A DNA stretch of 64,000 bases. Origin: Haloquadratum walsbyi J07HQW1 (lineage in GTDB: Archaea > Halobacteriota > Halobacteria > Halobacteriales > Haloferacaceae). The notes under the pieces are model-generated. The model ran no database searches, was not told the DNA's origin, and saw only the letters and a list, made by a program, of their open reading frames with translations. Of this stretch, positions 10,143 to 19,445 are shown piece after piece. The position numbers and the translations under genes were made by a program. The stretch is from positions 2,251,750 to 2,315,749 of the forward strand of contig KE356560.1 in the NCBI GenBank assembly GCA_000415965.1, read 5' to 3'. Within the stretch, counting starts at the first letter, position 1; every line of letters begins with the position of its first letter.

Positions 10143-11165
10143 ATGATGAGTGATGGGCAGGCTTCAAGCGTCGAGACACTAACAGAACACGTCGGCACGG
10201 ACATCGATATCAATGCATTCCGCAGTCAATTACTCTCGTGGTATGAGACCGAGCACCGGGAGTTTCCTTGGCGAGAGACCGATGACCCGTATGCAATCCT
10301 CGTTTCGGAGGTGATGAGTCAGCAGACACAACTTGGTCGTGTTGTCGACGCCTGGAAAGACTTTATTCAACGGTGGTCCACAGTTGAGACACTCGCTGCG
10401 GCTGATCAATCTGCGGTTGTCACGTTCTGGAGCGAACACGCGCTTGGGTATAATAACCGTGCAAAGTATTTACACGAGGCAGCGAATCAAATTGTTGATC
10501 AATACAATGGGACAGTCCCAGCTGACCCTGATGAGTTAACCTCGCTGATGGGTGTTGGACCGTACACAGCAAATGCTGTTGCCTCATTTGCGTTTAATAA
10601 TGGTGATGCTGTGGTTGACACGAACGTTGAGCGTGTTTTATATCGTGTGTTCAAGCAGGTTCGACAGGCAGATGATCCACCATATGAGCTGATTGCGAAT
10701 GCAGTTTTACCAACAGACAAATCACGGATTTGGAATAATGCGATCATGGAACTCGGTGGAGTTGCCTGTGAGAAAACACCACGGTGTGATGAGGCTCACT
10801 GCCCACTGCGACAATGGTGTCACGCATATCAGACGGGTGATTTTACTGCGCCTGATGTACCGACACAGCCGTCATTCGAGGGAAGTCGTCGACAATTTCG
10901 TGGGCGTATTGTACGAACACTTGGAGAGCATGGACAGTTATCACTCGATACACTTGGTCATCGGATTCGTGTCGATTATACCCCAGACGGAACACATGGT
11001 CGAGATTGGCTCTATGGGATTGTCACAGATCTTGCGGATGACGGGATTGTGAGCATGAATATCGAAGTCACAGCTGCTGGAACGGCTGAGACGAACTCAC
11101 CCGATATGAGTCAGGATGACAAGAGTGATGTTCCCTCGTCAATCTCTGTCAGTCTCCAGTCTTAG
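10143..11165 (+). CDS. mutY: A/G-specific adenine DNA glycosylase (MutY)
   Basis: 340 residues. The catalytic Glu is in EVMSQQTQ (Glu56). The helix-hairpin-helix is MGVGPYTANAVASFAF (~136-151), and the catalytic Asp follows in VVDTNVERV (Asp159). Four cysteines (209, 215, 220, 226; spacing X5, X4, X5) form the iron-sulfur cluster site. MutY removes adenine mispaired with 8-oxoguanine. There is no NUDIX-type C-terminal domain; instead a ~90-residue tail with a winged-helix-like stretch (RDWLYGIVTDLADDGIV) and a disordered acidic end. Two start codons are adjacent (10143, 10146). It stands alone, with no operon partner in view. Confidence 0.93.
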   Translation: MMSDGQASSVETLTEHVGTDIDINAFRSQLLSWYETEHREFPWRETDDPYAILVSEVMSQQTQLGRVVDAWKDFIQRWSTVETLAAADQSAVVTFWSEHALGYNNRAKYLHEAANQIVDQYNGTVPADPDELTSLMGVGPYTANAVASFAFNNGDAVVDTNVERVLYRVFKQVRQADDPPYELIANAVLPTDKSRIWNNAIMELGGVACEKTPRCDEAHCPLRQWCHAYQTGDFTAPDVPTQPSFEGSRRQFRGRIVRTLGEHGQLSLDTLGHRIRVDYTPDGTHGRDWLYGIVTDLADDGIVSMNIEVTAAGTAETNSPDMSQDDKSDVPSSISVSLQS

Positions 11166-11459
11166 AGACGAGAAGTGAGAGTGTCATGACTGTTAATACC
11201 GCATGTGTGACTCTCAGTGTGATTGTGCCGTGTATACTCCGAAATGACGGAACGCACAAATTGGCGTTTAAACGCTGATGTGCTCAACTGTGATTTCACA
11301 GCGAATGCTCAATAATAGTGCCAACTACTGTCAAGCATAATAGTATCAGACAGCTGTTGTGTATTTGTGTGCTGATTGTCGATGTCTCTTTGCTTGGACT
11401 CGACTCTCTTCATCGGCGACATCAGTGCGATTTAAATGACACACCACAAATTGTAGCGT

Positions 11460-11573
11460 ATGCTCATCCTTGAGGTAACAGGCGAACCGCTTCCAATTGC
11501 AGAGACTGGTGGTGTTATACTGATAGTCGGTATTGCAATGACGGTTGGATGGCTTGCATATCTGTATCGTTAG
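11460..11573 (+). CDS. 37-residue single-helix membrane peptide
   Basis: A short frame from the ATG at 11460 to the TAG at 11573. It begins MLILEVTGEPLPIAETGG and continues into one hydrophobic helix (VILIVGIAMTVGWLAYLYR). An acidic/neutral N-terminus, one membrane span and a Tyr/Arg end give a sensible small membrane protein, and the pattern resembles short haloarchaeal ORFs found in several genomes. It sits in a 470-base gap between mutY and the convergent CinA-like gene. TTTAAATG about 25 bases upstream could serve as a TATA element for a leaderless message. Function unknown. Confidence 0.55.
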   Translation: MLILEVTGEPLPIAETGGVILIVGIAMTVGWLAYLYR

Positions 11574-11637
11574 CGATTATCTCAGCGACTGTATGTTATC
11601 CGCGAATATTCAGAGCGGTGACACTCGGATCTATTGT

Positions 11638-12345
11638 TTATGCTGTTTCATCATCAGTGTCTGCCACTGACACACGCGCTGTAAGCCATCGTCGAGCAGC
11701 AGCAACTGCTTCGGGATCAGTGCTCGTTAGCTTCACTCGAACACACTCACCCGGGTAGCTTCCAACTGTCACCGCAAACTGCTCTCGGAGGTCTGCAATT
11801 CGGTCAATTAACTCGCTTTCATACTCATCAATTGCGACTGTCTCTGTTACTGTCTGCTCACCTGAGAATTCCGCCGCAACAGAATCAAACATAGCTTGCA
11901 TCTCTGCTGGAACCCCTGGGAAAGCATATATTCCTTCGACGACTGCGCCAGGAGCGACACCGACTTCATTCGGCAACATCCGTGCACAACGTGGAAGTGC
12001 AGTCGTTCCATCAGCAAGATCATCAGCAGCGTATCCCTTCTCAGTGGTCAACCACTCTTGAGCAGCGGTGTGTGGTTCGACTGGTCGACCGACAGCCGCC
12101 GCGATTCCCTCCATTGTGACATCATCATGCGTCGGTCCTAATCCACCTGTCACTATCACCGCATCATGCTCTGCATGGTATTCGTTTACAACACGAGCGA
12201 TGTCGTCAACAACATCAGGAACAGTCGTAATACGGTCAACAGTCACCCCACGGTCTGTTAGTTGTTCACAAATCCATGTAGCGTTCGTGTTGACGGTGTC
12301 TCCGGCGAGAATTTCGTCCCCAACTGTGACGACTGCCACGCGCAT
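11638..12345 (-). CDS. CinA/MoCF-domain protein (molybdopterin-binding fold)
   Basis: 235 residues from the ATG at 12345 (MRVAVVTVGDE), which fits the family start better than the ATG nine codons upstream. The MoCF fold is seen in VGDEILAGDTVNTNATWI, VIVTGGLGPTHDD and YAFPGVPAEMQAMF. Only the N-terminal domain of CinA is present; the C-terminal nicotinamide-nucleotide amidase domain is absent, as is usual in archaea. The biochemical role of such stand-alone domains is uncertain (ADP-ribose pyrophosphatase activity is known for some CinA proteins). The C-terminal end (VSVADTDDETA) is acidic. It is convergent with mutY and monocistronic as far as can be seen. Confidence 0.88.
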   Translation of the reverse strand: MRVAVVTVGDEILAGDTVNTNATWICEQLTDRGVTVDRITTVPDVVDDIARVVNEYHAEHDAVIVTGGLGPTHDDVTMEGIAAAVGRPVEPHTAAQEWLTTEKGYAADDLADGTTALPRCARMLPNEVGVAPGAVVEGIYAFPGVPAEMQAMFDSVAAEFSGEQTVTETVAIDEYESELIDRIADLREQFAVTVGSYPGECVRVKLTSTDPEAVAAARRWLTARVSVADTDDETA

Positions 12346-12463
12346 ATAGCTACATAACGATGAGATGTACAAAAGAGACTCGGGACTCGGGAGTGAGTCT
12401 TCAAAATTGAGGGCTCAGCCCGAATGTGTGAATATCTCTGTTATCTGACATAAAACACAGCTG

Positions 12464-13270
12464 CTACCCCATCCCGGGTGGAGGACCATCATCAAATTCG
12501 TCATCATCATCCGCTTCAACTTCAAGACCCATCTCAGTTCGTTGAGCGCGTAACCGCTGGATTTGCTGTCGATATCGTAACAATCCACCAAGACCGACAA
12601 GTAGGACAAACGCAGCAACCCCACCAAATATATAGAGATCTCGCTGGAGATAAAAGCGGACAGAAACGACCTCAGTACTCTTGTCAATGTCGGTCCATTG
12701 AAGATGCAACTGATCCTCACTATCGATTTCAGTTTCATATCCGCCAGGTGATGCCGTCCCGAAAACAGGGATTTCGATACGACGGTTCGGAGGTAAAATG
12801 ATCTCATAACTGCCGTCAACGTATGTTGGGAGACTGAATCGCTTACGACTCCCGCCACTTGTAAATGCGATTTTCCCCGCTTCGTCGGGAGCATCTGTCG
12901 GAAGTGTAATGATGGTTTCACTTTGTGTCTGGCGGATTTCTCCACCACGTTCACGGAGTTCTGTCCCAGTGATTATTTCACCACCAGGATACCGATAACG
13001 TACAGCAGAGACGGACAATGGGTTTGTTCCCCCAAATCCGTCATTACGGAATAACTGGATTGATGACTCATTCAGTGTAATGACAGTTCGAAACTTTGTG
13101 TTCTCTTGGATTGTAATGTGGGTGCTGCGGTCGTTTGTCCACTCATAGGACTCTGCTGGCTCATTATCAATTTCCTCAGCAGGGACAGGACCGGTTCCAA
13201 TTCCAAGACATCCACTCAACACGCCAAGGAATGCAAGTGCACAAACCGCGAGAAGGAGTCGTCGATTCAT
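12464..13270 (-). CDS. DUF5803-type haloarchaeal lipoprotein with C-terminal membrane helix
   Basis: 268 residues. The Sec-type signal (LLLAVCALAFLGVLSGC) ends in a lipobox, giving a lipid-anchored N-terminal Cys at residue 21. The outer domain is beta-rich with conserved TVITLNESSIQLFRNDGF and VRYRYPGGEIITGTEL stretches. A membrane helix (FGGVAAFVLLVGLGGLL, ~215-231) follows, then a basic patch (RYRQQIQRLRAQR) and an acidic tail ending DDGPPPGMG. The family assignment is by resemblance to haloarchaeal DUF5803. Function unknown. Gene neighbours are on the same strand (DUF2110, tfe) but 130 bases away. Confidence 0.8.
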   Translation of the reverse strand: MNRRLLLAVCALAFLGVLSGCLGIGTGPVPAEEIDNEPAESYEWTNDRSTHITIQENTKFRTVITLNESSIQLFRNDGFGGTNPLSVSAVRYRYPGGEIITGTELRERGGEIRQTQSETIITLPTDAPDEAGKIAFTSGGSRKRFSLPTYVDGSYEIILPPNRRIEIPVFGTASPGGYETEIDSEDQLHLQWTDIDKSTEVVSVRFYLQRDLYIFGGVAAFVLLVGLGGLLRYRQQIQRLRAQRTEMGLEVEADDDDEFDDGPPPGMG

Positions 13271-13403
13271 GATATCAGTCTCATTTTATAGCTGCCGCAG
13301 TGGCACGCTGAGAGATGTAATTGAAGCGGGGCATATCGGCATGCAGAGGGTGCACAGTATTAATCCTCCGTTTGAGTCCGACGCTGTATAACACACGTTA
13401 TAT

Positions 13404-14291
13404 TTAGGTAAGGACGCATTTCAATTCTGCGCGTAGATATGACCCGATACTTGCGATTAATCCAGGAGGGTCTGTATCCTCTGTGCAAATAACACTCTGT
13501 TCAAGCAATCCAAGTCGATCCACAGTGACGATATCATTAGCATGACCAGCGCGATTAATTGTTGCTCTGACCTCTCCACGTGTTGCACTATTTACATTCA
13601 CCCGACCTGCACCTGGTTCTCGTGTCCACTCATACAGTTGGTCACGAGTTGAGTCAGCTAATCGTGGCGTCTCGCCAGCGACAAATCGAAGTGGCGTGTG
13701 TTGGACAACACCAAATCGATCACGAATCTGTGTTGGTGAGCCCTGTCCAAGTCCAAGTTCAGAGGCTGGAATCGTGACATATTCGTCGCCAACGTCAAGT
13801 GTCCACCCGCTTTCGTTCCATGAATCAAGTGTCCCGGTATATATGTCTCCATCTGTTCGTTTCGGGGATGCGTAAATCTCTCCCCATGTCTCTGCAAGGA
13901 GGTTTGACGCAGCCGTCGCATCTCCCCCAGTAAGTGTGACGAGAATAAATTCGTCGTCGCGAATATCAATACTCCAAGAGACGGTGAGCCCGCCGATATC
14001 GTTCTCGATCAATGATCCCATGCTGTCAAGCGCACGGTCACGGGCACTGCCGTCGACATAGCATTTCGTCCCGAGAGTAACCTTGACACGAGCAGTATCA
14101 GCATCGGTGTCGGTATCGGTGTTATCGCGTATCTGGGTATGATTACGCTTTCCCGTCTGGTTACTATCTGTTATATTACCCACAGATGAATCATCAAAAT
14201 TATCGTCACTATCAGCCATGACATGCTGATCGGGGGAGGAGCAATGCTGTTTGAGAGCATCTCCTGAGATGGGGGCTTCGTCTCCCATCAA
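13404..14291 (-). CDS. DUF2110 family protein
   Basis: 295 residues. The start ATG at 14291 overlaps the tfe stop codon (ATGA), so translation is probably coupled. The family core begins near residue 68 with VKVTLGTKCYVDGSARDRAL and includes the LDVGDEYVTIPASELGLG strand and a C-terminal GRVNVNSATRGEVRATIN segment that resembles a helix-hairpin-helix. The first ~65 residues are a low-complexity Asp/Thr/Asn-rich extension (NTDTDTDADTA) coded by a GTATCG-type repeat. A shorter start at 14219 is possible. Archaeal DUF2110 genes are commonly next to tfe, suggesting a transcription-linked role, but none is proven. Confidence 0.86.
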   Translation of the reverse strand: MMGDEAPISGDALKQHCSSPDQHVMADSDDNFDDSSVGNITDSNQTGKRNHTQIRDNTDTDTDADTARVKVTLGTKCYVDGSARDRALDSMGSLIENDIGGLTVSWSIDIRDDEFILVTLTGGDATAASNLLAETWGEIYASPKRTDGDIYTGTLDSWNESGWTLDVGDEYVTIPASELGLGQGSPTQIRDRFGVVQHTPLRFVAGETPRLADSTRDQLYEWTREPGAGRVNVNSATRGEVRATINRAGHANDIVTVDRLGLLEQSVICTEDTDPPGLIASIGSYLRAELKCVLT

Positions 14292-14818
14292 GCAGTTTGT
14301 GTTATCCCGACGTTGAGTTCACTCCGGAGTGAATCAATCCGGCGTTCCATCGCGTCAATCATCTCCTGATTTTCAATCGGTTCAAGTGGTGCACCGGTTT
14401 CAGGACACTGGAATCCAAGTTCCATCGCCTCAGAGAATTCAAACCGAATTCCAGCTGGTTCTGAAAGATAAAACTCGTGGCTGCGTTCGTATTCGAGTCG
14501 TTCTTCAAGCGCATCAAGCAGACGATACATTTCGGATTGAAGATTCTCAGGAATATTCTCATAATGGAACGTCCACAGATACGTGAGCCATCCAGAATCT
14601 TCATCACGGACTCGACGATATGAGGCGAGGTCATTCTCATATAAAATAAATAACGCCCGTCGAACATCGTTGAGTTCAAGCCCGAGGTCCTCAGCAAGTT
14701 CCTCATCTGTCACTTCTCCATCTGGCGGAGCCGCCGCGACTGGCATCCCCGTTGGTCCAACCAGTTCATGAAGGTACTTTTGAATAACAGGATCGTTTAA
14801 TAACTCCTCAAAAGCCAT
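14288..14818 (-). CDS. tfe: Transcription factor E, alpha subunit (TFE)
   Basis: 176 residues. The N-terminal winged helix (residues 1-85) includes VTDEELAEDLGLELNDVRRALFILYENDLASYRR, quoted in parts: the wing and recognition helix are well conserved. A coiled helix (LLDALEERLEYERS) links to a C-terminal domain in the position of the zinc ribbon. Only one Cys (C138 in QCPETG) is left of the four zinc ligands; FYLSEPAG stands where the first CxxC should be. TFE helps open the promoter with TBP, TFB and RNA polymerase. Overlaps DUF2110 by 4 bases. Upstream of it on the same strand is aTrm56, 227 bases away. Confidence 0.92.
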   Translation of the reverse strand: MAFEELLNDPVIQKYLHELVGPTGMPVAAAPPDGEVTDEELAEDLGLELNDVRRALFILYENDLASYRRVRDEDSGWLTYLWTFHYENIPENLQSEMYRLLDALEERLEYERSHEFYLSEPAGIRFEFSEAMELGFQCPETGAPLEPIENQEMIDAMERRIDSLRSELNVGITQTA

Positions 14819-15045
14819 TATGTAATTATCTGCTATTCAATCGTTTTAACCTTGTGGATGAGTATGTGATCATCGGACAATCCGCGTCAGAGTGCTCATA
14901 TCTGCGAGAGTCAGCGCTCAACTGTACTCATATTCGATATCCTGACGAAATCCGCGTCCGCGTCCGCGTTCGAATATTATCACTGAGAAGAATCATGACC
15001 TCACTCAGGTTGTTTTGACGACCGGTTTTATCACTTTTGCTACCA

Positions 15046-15603
15046 CTACTCAGCATCAACAACGCGCTTACCACATGCTTGTGGAATAACAACATGCTCA
15101 GCATCAGCCCACTCCTGTTCAAGTTCCTTCCCCATGAATAGTCGATCAAGAAACACTGCAAGCCCCGCGACTTCCGAGTGTGGTTGATTTGTCACAGCAA
15201 CGTTCCAATCTGCCCATTCATACACGTCAGATGGTACTTTTTCACCACCAATGACAATCAATAACGGATGGTCATGAAGACACCTCTCGCGAATTTTCTT
15301 TGTCACATCCTGAACGCGCTCTCCATACATCGTCAGATGGACAACTGTCCCTGACCACTCACGGATAATCGCATTCAGCGTGTCCGTCCGCTGAACATCG
15401 AATGGACCACCAAACCGGGAGACAATATCTGTGACTGTTTCTGCAGGTTGCGTCGCATTATCTGGGAATATTATCTGATCAGCACCAAGTGCACGTGCGG
15501 TGAGTCCAACATGCGTCGTCATCCGGTCATCTCGACCGGGACGATGTCCATACCGGAGAACGGACACCTCATTTTCACGGGGCTGTTGCATATTCTGAGA
15601 CAA
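15046..15603 (-). CDS. tRNA (cytidine(56)-2'-O)-methyltransferase (aTrm56)
   Basis: 185 residues. Clear archaeal Trm56 motifs: VSVLRYGHRPGRDDRMTTHV at ~13-32, VVHLTMYGERV, the SPOUT knot IVIGGEKVPSDVYEWADWN and NQPHSEVAGLAVFLDR. The protein transfers a methyl group from SAM to the 2'-OH of C56 in the T-loop of tRNA, a modification specific to archaea. Length agrees with the family. The start could also be Met5 (15591). It lies upstream of tfe on the same strand but probably has its own promoter. Confidence 0.93.
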   Translation of the reverse strand: MSQNMQQPRENEVSVLRYGHRPGRDDRMTTHVGLTARALGADQIIFPDNATQPAETVTDIVSRFGGPFDVQRTDTLNAIIREWSGTVVHLTMYGERVQDVTKKIRERCLHDHPLLIVIGGEKVPSDVYEWADWNVAVTNQPHSEVAGLAVFLDRLFMGKELEQEWADAEHVVIPQACGKRVVDAE

Positions 15604-16394
15604 TCGTGACAGAGGTTAACCACTGTCGGTCGGAGTATTCGGTCATGTAACGTTGAGTTCTCCTTAAGTTTATTTACGACGCGCTCACTCGCTGAAGACA
15701 GTTACGACCTGTGTCTGAGACTGGAAATTGGGTCTGTGAGATTATGCACTCCTGTCGTGGAATGTCCACCTTTTATGACTGTGCTCACGAGCGATACGTT
15801 TTGACTCGACTCATGCCTTCCAATATGGGTTTCGGCCCCACAAACGGGAGCGTCAACTCAGACGATTTTGCATCCTCTCTAACTCGACCTCTTGAAAACG
15901 GCAGGAGTAATTCACGTTGAATTTGACTGTGACTGTCGTTCAGCACTTCCCGTTCGGTTTTCGGTAATCCGACAATTCGTCTCTATTGTGGTGATCCGCA
16001 AAAGCGATGTGAGTCACATGGTCTGGTATGATACGGGATGATCATATTGGTTCAATTCATCTGCTCCCGAGGAGTAAAAACGTATCTCACGAGAGTAACT
16101 CCAGGTATATACTGCTTTGAACCTCAAAAAACCGATTATATAATAGAACGTACGATTCGAATCGGGTGTAATCAATACTGGTGTCTGACTGTGAGTCGTT
16201 GAACCTCTTATTCGGTGATCGCATACATGTAACCATTATTAAATTAATTGGATGTTTGTCAGTGGTGCTCGCGTTCACCACCGCCAAGCAGTATTTTATT
16301 ATGATATTTGGATAATGAGACGAACTCTATATTATATACGTCATCTGATAAATTGAACAGAATACTTAGTACCGTGTATAATGACATATTAGAT
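15604..16394. other. 790-base spacer, no recognisable gene
   Basis: Short frames exist on both strands but none has a family pattern or haloarchaeal-like acidic composition. The stretch 15690-16060 is richer in G+C than the A+T-rich 16060-16390 and may be a decayed gene. The last 100 bases carry several TATA-like runs before the flavoprotein gene. Confidence 0.4.
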
Positions 16395-17480
16395 ATGAAC
16401 TGCACAATCATCGGCGGTGGAATCCAGGGCGTCTCTACTGGAATTCTTCTCGAATATCTTGGTCACGAGACAACAATCGTGAGTGAGGCATTCGCGTATC
16501 TTGATGGACCAGATATTCCAACAGTTGCAACAGATTATGCAGCCGCATCAATTTACCCGGTCCAGATTGCTTCAGAGTATACCGAAGATGAGCTTATCAG
16601 ACGAGCAGAGTCGACGTTCAAACCATTTTATGATGCTGAAGAGGTTCCTGTGCGAAAGCATAGACACTTCTACATTTATGAGGACCCACATGATGAGTCC
16701 TTGCCAGACCGAATGGGGGTGCAACCGATTGAAGAGTATGACGGATATATTCCGTCACGGGCAGGCTATGATATCCGTGGGGGCTACACATGTGAGGAAT
16801 ACTTTGTTGAAATGCCGGAGTACATTCCGCAGTTATTCAGGACGTATAAACGGCTTGGAGGAACACTGACTCAACAAACGCTTACTGCGGCTGATATCCC
16901 TGACCTCCGTGGTACGATTTTTAATTGTTCTGGATACGGAAGTCTGGAACTTTTTGATGATACCTCGATGCGGGCGATTAGAGGGCATATCCTCACATTG
17001 GAATATGACGGTGAATTCCCACTACCATTTTCATATACATATACACCTACCACGGACGAATACGGTCATTATGCCTATATGTATCCACGAGAAGAGACAG
17101 TTCTTTTTGGTGGGTCATATCTAGAGGGCGATATTATAAACGGCGAATGGAGGGGTGAAACGCCTGCAAAGCCGATGACCGTTGATACAGAGACGATTCC
17201 TGAACGGATATACACAGTTAATGCCGATATTATGCGTAATCACGATTCTGTATCAGTCAATAAATCCAAGATAAGTGCAAAGCAGGGATATCGTCCATAT
17301 CGGGCTGATGGAATGCGTGTTGAACAGGATGCAGATGGGATCATCCATAATTATGGTCACGGTGGGAGCGGTGTATCACTGTCATGGTGGTCAGCAATCC
17401 AGGCGGTCAATTATCTGAGTGATGTCGATACCTCTGTATTATCACCAATCGCGACTGCAGTCGGACAAGCAGCTAACTGA
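16395..17480 (+). CDS. D-amino-acid oxidase family flavoprotein
   Basis: 361 residues from the ATG at 16395 (MNCTIIGGGIQG). The ATG at 16308 adds 29 residues with no family match. The FAD-binding beta-alpha-beta is CTIIGGGIQGVSTG, with a second dinucleotide-contact motif IFNCSGYGSLELF near residue 180. The C-terminus has the DAAO pattern GYRPYRADGMRVEQ and HNYGHGGSGVSLSWWSA, which binds the flavin and the substrate. The family oxidises D-amino acids to oxo-acids, ammonia and H2O2; D-aspartate, D-glutamate or another substrate cannot be chosen here. It stands alone between decayed spacers; DAAO-type enzymes are uncommon in archaea. Confidence 0.82.
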   Translation: MNCTIIGGGIQGVSTGILLEYLGHETTIVSEAFAYLDGPDIPTVATDYAAASIYPVQIASEYTEDELIRRAESTFKPFYDAEEVPVRKHRHFYIYEDPHDESLPDRMGVQPIEEYDGYIPSRAGYDIRGGYTCEEYFVEMPEYIPQLFRTYKRLGGTLTQQTLTAADIPDLRGTIFNCSGYGSLELFDDTSMRAIRGHILTLEYDGEFPLPFSYTYTPTTDEYGHYAYMYPREETVLFGGSYLEGDIINGEWRGETPAKPMTVDTETIPERIYTVNADIMRNHDSVSVNKSKISAKQGYRPYRADGMRVEQDADGIIHNYGHGGSGVSLSWWSAIQAVNYLSDVDTSVLSPIATAVGQAAN

Positions 17481-17509
17481 CTCTGTGTGAGGTATATCAC
17501 GGAAAATAT

Positions 17510-17562
17510 GTGAACCGCCTCGGGGTCAAGCCCCGAGGCACTCGCCCTGCTTTCCCTGTAGA
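17510..17562. repeat. CCTCGGGG hairpin repeat, copy 2
   Basis: GTGAACC followed by a near-perfect palindrome (CCTCGGGG, short loop, CCCCGAGG) and then CACTCGCCCTGCTT with TGTAGA. The flank CACTCGCCCTGCTT is shared with the copy at 44.3 kb, so more than the hairpin is repeated. Lies 30 bases after the flavoprotein stop; it could double as a transcription end structure. Confidence 0.75.
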
Positions 17563-17776
17563 AACAAAGTGAGTCTGTGTGTCGAAAATCGATAGTCGCG
17601 ACCAGACATACCGTTGAGGTGATAAGTACTCGATTTATCTAAGATTTCCCTCATGCTGGATTCATCTTGTCATCAGATTATTACATGTGCATGTATTGTG
17701 CCTCTATTCGATTTCTATGTGAGTTGCTGAGAGTTGAAAAGCTGAAAGCTGAGGTCTGTATCTGTAAACACCGATT

Positions 17777-17834
17777 TACAGGCGGAGCAGACCAACTACC
17801 TCGGGGCTTTGATATGACCCCAAGGCGGTTCACT
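17777..17834. repeat. CCTCGGGG hairpin repeat, copy 3 (opposite orientation)
   Basis: TTACAGGCGGAGCAG precedes CCTCGGGGCTTTGATATG and CCCAAGGCGGTTCAC. It is inverted relative to copy 2, 220 bases away. Copies 2 and 3 could therefore be the two ends of one vanished element. No coding remnant is recognisable between them. Confidence 0.7.
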
Positions 17835-17926
17835 TCGGTCAGGAGAGCTGAGAAGAATAATTCCATGAGAATAATACCCAGAGGAGAACACACTTGAATG
17901 CCGTTGCCAGACACAGAGATATAATT

Positions 17927-18979
17927 ATGAGAACTGGAACTGAAACAGAAACAGGAACAGAGATGGAAACCGACTCAAAAGCAGACAAATTTCTTGATAC
18001 TGGCGACGACACTGATATCTCAAAATCACTCATTCTTCGCAATCAGACAATCGTCGTGACAGGCGGGGCTGGTCTTGTTGGGTCACATCTCGCTGATCAC
18101 CTGAGTAAAGCAAATGAGGTAATTGTTGCAGATGACCTCTCGAAAGGGACTCGCAGTCGGGTTCCGGATAAGACAACGTTTGTTGAAGCTGACATGACGA
18201 ATCCAGATGAGGTTGCATCGGTCATTACTTCAGACGTTGATATTGTGTTTCATCTCGCTGCATACACAGACACAAACTTCGCAGAGCCACGGCGGTTGTT
18301 TGAGGAGAATAGCGATATGACATATAATATTCTCGAGCAAGCAGCAGCGGTCGGTGTTGATGGTGTTGCATTCACCTCTTCATCGACTGTCTATGGAGAA
18401 GCCCCGCGACCAACCTCTGAAGGTTATGCCCCCCTTGAACCGATTAGTGTGTATGGGGCGTCCAAACTCGCTGATGAGGGACTTCTGTCGACATATGCAC
18501 ATACAGAGTCATTGACAGTGTGGTGTTTTCGATTTGCGAATATCGTTGGACCAAAGCAGCGTGGGAACGTAATCCCTGATTTCATTCAAAAACTTCTTGA
18601 GGATCCTGAAACACTCACCATACTCGGTGACGGTCGTCAAGAGAAGTCATATCTGTACGTGACAGAGTGCGTTGATGCAATCTGTTATGTTGTTGAACAT
18701 ACCGACGATCCAATGAATATCTATAACATCGGGACAGAGACGACGACATCAGTTACAAAAATCGCTGATATTGTCTCAGATGTCATGGGGCTTGACCCAG
18801 CGTACGATTATACGGGTGGTGACCGGGGATGGGACGGCGACGTTCCGCGGATGCGTCTTTCAGTCGAAAAACTTCGGACAATCGGCTGGAGTGCTGATAC
18901 TGAGAGTAACGCCGCTGTTCGACAGGCCGCCAGGGAATTATATGATGAACTTAAGCCGTCGGATAATCATTCAACCTGA
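17927..18979 (+). CDS. NAD-dependent epimerase/dehydratase (UDP-glucose 4-epimerase-like)
   Basis: 350 residues from the ATG at 17927; a TTG 11 codons upstream is possible. A ~35-residue acidic, repeat-rich leader (GTETETGTEMETDS) precedes the short-chain dehydrogenase fold. NAD-binding motif VVTGGAGLVGSHLA near residue 43, then VFHLAAYTD, FTSSSTVYGEAP and the catalytic YGASK. The C-terminal substrate region has GRQEKSYLYVTECVDAI and a GGDRGWDGDVP segment typical of archaeal sugar-nucleotide epimerases. It probably makes a nucleotide sugar for surface glycans. The two glycosyltransferases at 23.3-26.0 kb are possible users, but there is no operon link. Confidence 0.88.
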   Translation: MRTGTETETGTEMETDSKADKFLDTGDDTDISKSLILRNQTIVVTGGAGLVGSHLADHLSKANEVIVADDLSKGTRSRVPDKTTFVEADMTNPDEVASVITSDVDIVFHLAAYTDTNFAEPRRLFEENSDMTYNILEQAAAVGVDGVAFTSSSTVYGEAPRPTSEGYAPLEPISVYGASKLADEGLLSTYAHTESLTVWCFRFANIVGPKQRGNVIPDFIQKLLEDPETLTILGDGRQEKSYLYVTECVDAICYVVEHTDDPMNIYNIGTETTTSVTKIADIVSDVMGLDPAYDYTGGDRGWDGDVPRMRLSVEKLRTIGWSADTESNAAVRQAARELYDELKPSDNHST

Positions 18980-19445
18980 TCATAGTTGATTCAAATGCCC
19001 ATCCTGGCGATTGAATGAGTCTTCATTCATGGGCGATACAACACAGATACTACGGGTGTGACCCTGTGAAACCATTCCATTCCACATTCGACAAACCGCG
19101 CTTGATAATATGGCGGTTGATTCCCTTCTCCACCGATTCGACAGCGAATATTTCATTCAGCAACAGCCGTGGCAGACAGATCGCGCGTTAGGATCATGAA
19201 TATATCCATCGCGGGCAGAAGTCGCAGGATAGCTGAGCTATCACTCAATGAGTTTGCAACTTCGTGATGTTGATTGTACACATATTAAATGACTTGATGA
19301 GAGCAGGACAGGGGTTCACTGGCAACTTTCTGAAAGACACCAAGGCGGTCGAAGGACGTGCACGTCGTATGTTGTTCGGTTTCCAAAAATAAGCAGCAAA
19401 AACAGAGAGCGGTATTGCTTTTAGCACTCATAATTTATACTAACT
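18980..19445. other. 465-base spacer without recognisable gene
   Basis: Nothing resembling a protein family or RNA gene is seen. A TTTATA box at about 19432 just before the GTG start of the next gene is probably too close to serve as its promoter if the message is leaderless. Confidence 0.35.
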
